Positions 49,717-52,921 of a stretch of 52,921 nucleotides of DNA are shown piece by piece. A model generated the notes under the pieces. The model ran no database searches and was not told the DNA's origin. It worked only from the letters and a program-made list of their open reading frames with translations. The DNA lies in assembly GCA_964555235.1 (NCBI GenBank), contig CAZKRU010000025.1, positions 1 to 52,921 on the forward strand. Reading direction: 5' to 3'. The position numbers and the translations under genes are program-made. The DNA is from CAZKRU01 sp964555235 (lineage in GTDB: Bacteria > Verrucomicrobiota > Verrucomicrobiia > Methylacidiphilales > CAMAQI01). Each line of letters opens with the position of its first letter. Position 1 is the stretch's first letter.

Positions 49717-51293
49717 TCTTCACCTGGTTTGAACGTAAAAAGCTCGTGCGTCAGGGGCTCGCCTGTGACCGGACGCGTCGCAAAATTACTCAAGCGGACT
49801 GGCTCAATTTTCTCGAAACTCATCCGATCATTCGAGCCCTCCTTTTCATCAGCTTCGGACTTTTCGTTGCTGCGCTTACAATGCTGGAGTCAAAGACCTC
49901 CCCGCAAGAGCTCTACATCCTGACCTCGATTGTTTTTGGCTACGCCGTTCTGATCATGCATCTGGATCTTCCGGAAATCTGGAAATCCAATTCCAAAGTC
50001 ATGCTCATTCTTTTGAGCATCATCATTAATCTCAGCCTCACCCGTGGACTCTACACCTGGTCCCAACAGCAGCAGAGCCTTCCCCTCCTCTCTGCTTCCT
50101 ATCTCCTGCCGATGACCTTTGCTCCGCTAACCATCACCGTTCTCATGGGAACCCGGGCTGGATTATACTCGGTTATTCTCGACAGTCTTCTCGACTCACT
50201 CCTTTTGAATCAAAGCTTTCGTCTGCTTCTCGTCAATTTATTGACCGGCTTTACCGCAGTCTTTTTTACACGCAATGTTCGCCGACGGGGCGATCTGATG
50301 CGCGCCGGATTTGCCGTCGGAATTGCGAGCCTGATTTGTGCGGTCGCGGTCGGATTGGTTTCCGGAAAGTCCCAAGCGCTCCTCCTCCAACAAGGAATCC
50401 TCTCAGTCATCATCGGGCTGGTCACCGCCGGAGCGGTCAATTCTGCCTTACCGGTCTTTGAAAGTCTTTTCAACATCACTCCGGAAATCTCCTGGGTGGA
50501 ACAGGCCGATCTGAATCACCCCTTGCTCCGATTGCTAACACTTCAAGCTCCGGGAACCTATCACCACAGTCTGATGGTTGCGAATCTTGCCGAAGCCGGG
50601 GCCACCGCCATTGGAGCCAATCCGACCCAATGCCGCGTCATCTCGTATTTTCACGACATTGGAAAAATTCCGAAGGCCGAATATTTTTCAGAAAACATTC
50701 CCGCCGGTGAAGATCCCCACGGCGATCTCTCCCCTTCCATGAGCGCCCTGATCATTATCTCCCACGTGAAGGAAGGGGTCGATCTCGCCTACAAACATCG
50801 CCTCAAAAAACCGATCATCGACGCGATTCAGCAACATCACGGCGATTCCCTTGTCTATTATTTTTATCGTCGCGCCAAGCAACAGGAAGCCGATGCCAAG
50901 GCGGGCGGCAAGATTCTTCAAATGCGTGAAGACGACATCCCGACCGTCGCTGAATCTTCCTTCCGCTATCCGGGACCCCGTCCCCAAACCAAAGAGACCG
51001 CAGTGCTTTGCCTCGCCGATGCCATTGAAAGCGCCTCCCGCACGCTCGATAAACCGAACCCTCAAAAAATTGAGAATTTGGTCAATGAAATTGTCGATGG
51101 GAAGGTCATTGATCATCAACTCGACGATTGTCCCTTGAGCATGCGCGAACTCACCCTGCTCAAGGAAAGTTTTTGTCTAACCCTGAAAAGCATGTTGCAC
51201 GGCCGCATCAGCTACCCCAAAGATGAACGCCCGACTCCAAGTTCACAATCACCAAAGCGAGGAACGGGTTCCGATCCGGCGGCTGCAGCGTGA
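49713..51293 (+). CDS. 7TM-HD phosphohydrolase (YqfF/PgpH-like) lacking the extracellular domain
   Basis: 526 residues. Membrane part about 38-250 with six to seven hydrophobic segments, then a cytosolic HD domain with H284/H285 in GTYHHSLMVA and HD 314-315 in YFHDIGKIPK, HISHVKEG-type IIISHVKEGV and QQHHGDSLVYYFY. In PgpH the HD domain hydrolyses cyclic-di-AMP. The large extracytoplasmic 7TMR-HDED domain that makes PgpH about 700 residues is absent. Coupled to phoH by ATGA and overlapping ybeY by 71 bp, the usual phoH-7TMR-HD-ybeY order. Confidence 0.88.
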   Translation: MIFTWFERKKLVRQGLACDRTRRKITQADWLNFLETHPIIRALLFISFGLFVAALTMLESKTSPQELYILTSIVFGYAVLIMHLDLPEIWKSNSKVMLILLSIIINLSLTRGLYTWSQQQQSLPLLSASYLLPMTFAPLTITVLMGTRAGLYSVILDSLLDSLLLNQSFRLLLVNLLTGFTAVFFTRNVRRRGDLMRAGFAVGIASLICAVAVGLVSGKSQALLLQQGILSVIIGLVTAGAVNSALPVFESLFNITPEISWVEQADLNHPLLRLLTLQAPGTYHHSLMVANLAEAGATAIGANPTQCRVISYFHDIGKIPKAEYFSENIPAGEDPHGDLSPSMSALIIISHVKEGVDLAYKHRLKKPIIDAIQQHHGDSLVYYFYRRAKQQEADAKAGGKILQMREDDIPTVAESSFRYPGPRPQTKETAVLCLADAIESASRTLDKPNPQKIENLVNEIVDGKVIDHQLDDCPLSMRELTLLKESFCLTLKSMLHGRISYPKDERPTPSSQSPKRGTGSDPAAAA

Positions 51294-51666
51294 GTGGCAA
51301 CAAGCCCTGACGCTTCTCCCCCGCTCTCGTCATCCGTTTCCCTTTGAAATCGAAATTCATCTCGTTTCCGTAAAACGAATGAAGGAGGTCCATCGCGACT
51401 TCCTCGATGATGACACCCCGACCGATGTCATCACCTTCCCCTATGGTGAAATCTTGATTTGCCCCCGTGTCGCCGCGCAACAGGGCCCGCTCTTTTCTCG
51501 AAGCACCGAAGAAGAGGTTCTTCTTTATGGAATTCATGCCTTGCTACACCTCCAAAATCGGGAGGATCATACTCCCTCGGGATTCAAAGCCATGGGGCGC
51601 TTTCAAGAATCGATCTTTCTTAAAATCCGTCCTCCGAAAAAAATCTCTCCACGGAAAAAACAATGA
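51223..51666 (+). CDS. ybeY: endoribonuclease / rRNA maturation factor YbeY
   Basis: 147 residues. DDDTPTDVITFPYGE and the zinc triad H105, H109 and H115 in GIHALLHLQNREDH (H-x3-H-x5-H; the usual G-Y before D-H is replaced by R-E). YbeY is a single-strand RNase needed for 16S rRNA 3-prime-end maturation and ribosome quality control. The start ATG lies inside the 7TM-HD gene, a 71-bp overlap; later in-frame ATGs would remove conserved parts. The stop overlaps the next gene as ATGA. The C-terminus is basic (PPKKISPRKKQ). Confidence 0.9.
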   Translation: MNARLQVHNHQSEERVPIRRLQREWQQALTLLPRSRHPFPFEIEIHLVSVKRMKEVHRDFLDDDTPTDVITFPYGEILICPRVAAQQGPLFSRSTEEEVLLYGIHALLHLQNREDHTPSGFKAMGRFQESIFLKIRPPKKISPRKKQ

Positions 51667-52921
51667 AAGCAGTTCTCCTCCTCTTTCTCGGCACCTTCCT
51701 GCTCCATGCGGCGGTTCCACCCGTCTTGCTCGATTTTCAAAAACCGCTCACCTATGAAGAGCGCGAAGCAACGGCAAAGATCCTCTACGAGAGCAATGGA
51801 TGGAAAGAGACCGAAGCCGCGCTTCTTCCACTCCTTTGGAAAGAATTACGAAAAGGAGGGACTCCCTCTGAAGCCTGGCAGGATCGACTTCATTGGGCCC
51901 GCTGGTCCGGTTGGCTCGGCAACAACCAAAATCAGGCCGCACGTAAATTCAAGAAGGAGACCTTGGCCGCTCTGATGGCACAATCCGTACTCACGAACGA
52001 GTTTTCCTCCTGCGTCACCGAACGCGACTCGCTCCCGGGTGCGTTTCAAGTCCTGAGCGATCTCCAGGAAAAATCGTTGGGAGATGTCGGCCAATTCCCC
52101 TCCCTCGCTGTTGCGCTCGCCTTGGTTTATGATCAACCGCTCCCCACCGACTGGCCAAACCTTCAAATTCCTCGTTCCGCCTTGCCGCTCCGCGAAAAGA
52201 ATTGGAATGAGCTTTTAAATTATTTCTCAAGCGCTTCCCGCACCAATGCCCTCTTGGTGCCGCTCAAAAACTTGCGGGCACATGAATTGAAATTTTTGAT
52301 CGATGCTCCGCTTGCCATCGAAGAGTTTCAGTGGGCTGCCAAAAATGTTCGAGTCGGACGATCCTCCTTCGAAACCGTTTTTGATCTTGTTCCCTATAAT
52401 ATCGCCCGGATCAGCGCCGGTGCTTATGTCTGGCCCGGTTCGATTCCCTACCGGATGGAAAATCTTCCCAAGCAAAAAGGGATTTGCGTCGATCAAGCCT
52501 ACTTCGGCTGGATTGCCGGAAAGGCGAAGGGAATTCCGACCCTCTACTTTCGCGGCCAGGGAAAAGATGGAGGACATGCCTGGTTCGGTTATTTGAAAAC
52601 CGAAGATCGATGGGATATGAACGCCGGGAGATATAAAAACCAAAAATATGTCGTCGGCTATGCGCGGGATCCTCAAAGCTGGGCGGACTTGAATGACCAC
52701 GAATTGACGTTTTTAACCGGAAGAGTCGCCAGTTCTCCCGCCTATCGGCAGAGCCAGGAGCTGATTCTTCTGACCCAGGCAAAATTAGTCAAACCGTCAC
52801 CTGAGGATCTCGTCCTGGCACTGGAGAGTGCTCGAAAACTCTGTCCGGAAAATCCGATCCCGTGGCGCTCCCTCGTTCAACTTTATAAAACCGCCGGACC
52901 CGAGGATGCGCTCGTTCCGCT
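51663..52921 (+). CDS. secreted transglutaminase-like protein, 3-prime end outside the window
   Basis: Open from the ATG at 51663 to the window end, at least 419 residues. Signal peptide KAVLLLFLGTFLLHAAV; helical region about 30-230; transglutaminase/papain-like core with C275 in QKGICVDQAY, H305 in GGHAWFGY and D318 in RWDMNAGRY, a complete C-H-D triad. After about 345 it becomes helical, perhaps TPR-like (EDLVLALESARKLCPENP). Such proteins act as proteases or cross-linkers in the periplasm; the substrate is unknown. Last member of the phoH/ybeY operon visible here. Confidence 0.82.
   Translation, partial: MKAVLLLFLGTFLLHAAVPPVLLDFQKPLTYEEREATAKILYESNGWKETEAALLPLLWKELRKGGTPSEAWQDRLHWARWSGWLGNNQNQAARKFKKETLAALMAQSVLTNEFSSCVTERDSLPGAFQVLSDLQEKSLGDVGQFPSLAVALALVYDQPLPTDWPNLQIPRSALPLREKNWNELLNYFSSASRTNALLVPLKNLRAHELKFLIDAPLAIEEFQWAAKNVRVGRSSFETVFDLVPYNIARISAGAYVWPGSIPYRMENLPKQKGICVDQAYFGWIAGKAKGIPTLYFRGQGKDGGHAWFGYLKTEDRWDMNAGRYKNQKYVVGYARDPQSWADLNDHELTFLTGRVASSPAYRQSQELILLTQAKLVKPSPEDLVLALESARKLCPENPIPWRSLVQLYKTAGPEDALVP

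Overview
The window looks like a chromosomal segment of a Gram-negative bacterium of the PVC group, most likely Verrucomicrobiota or a close relative. The best marker is a 51-residue small basic protein (9184-9339) of a type known from Chlamydiae and Verrucomicrobia. A bactofilin, a PagL-like outer-membrane lipid A deacylase, several signal peptides and a phoH / 7TM-HD / ybeY operon fit this. No rRNA, tRNA or CRISPR array was seen. Taxonomy is inferred from gene content only.

Layout. 3-7086 (minus): an operon led by an ECF sigma factor and its membrane partner, followed by three secreted CsgG-like proteins and one secreted unknown; two of the CsgG-like genes share an almost identical first ~460 bp. 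7296-7861: a VapC-type toxin/antitoxin pair, then a gene-free stretch with consecutive hairpins. 8342-15512: housekeeping and envelope genes (RluB-type pseudouridine synthase, small basic protein, bactofilin, RlmN, 3-methyladenine glycosylase, PagL-like deacylase, MBL hydrolase, PHP phosphoesterase, DUF192, cNMP-binding protein). 15679-17164: an IS110/IS1111-type element inserted in a palindromic repeat. 17251-23987: PrmC, a membrane Ser/Thr kinase, a Na+/H+ antiporter cluster and a GT-C-like membrane protein. 24106-33013: carbohydrate genes (AraC regulator, class II aldolase, L-fucose isomerase, GH130 plus GT4 pair, DUF4380-like protein). 33150-42307: an MFS transporter, a solute-binding protein, an MFS/HEAT protein with a separate cNMP-binding partner, two TPR-glycosyltransferases and a STAS-like protein. 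42427-44211: moaA-moaD-moaE. 44290-47517: a nuclease-helicase carrying six C-terminal integrase-type repeats. 48012-52921: TPR protein, PhoH, 7TM-HD protein, YbeY and a truncated transglutaminase-like gene.

Intergenic DNA is rich in palindromic repeats of several families. Elements with different arms share an AT-rich core of the form GATTTRAAAAACAAAA. One copy at 47624-47749 serves as an uninterrupted reference for the copy split by the IS.

The strongest candidates for something new are: (1) the IS1111-like element in a palindrome, with a CT dinucleotide at both junctions and, inside its non-coding end, two short matches to the target flanks around a small stem-loop, although its transposase lacks part of the catalytic motif; (2) the solitary Mrr-like nuclease/SF2 helicase with six GDWLGTG repeats; (3) the shared-core family of palindromic repeats; and (4) the hairpin cluster at 7954-8120.
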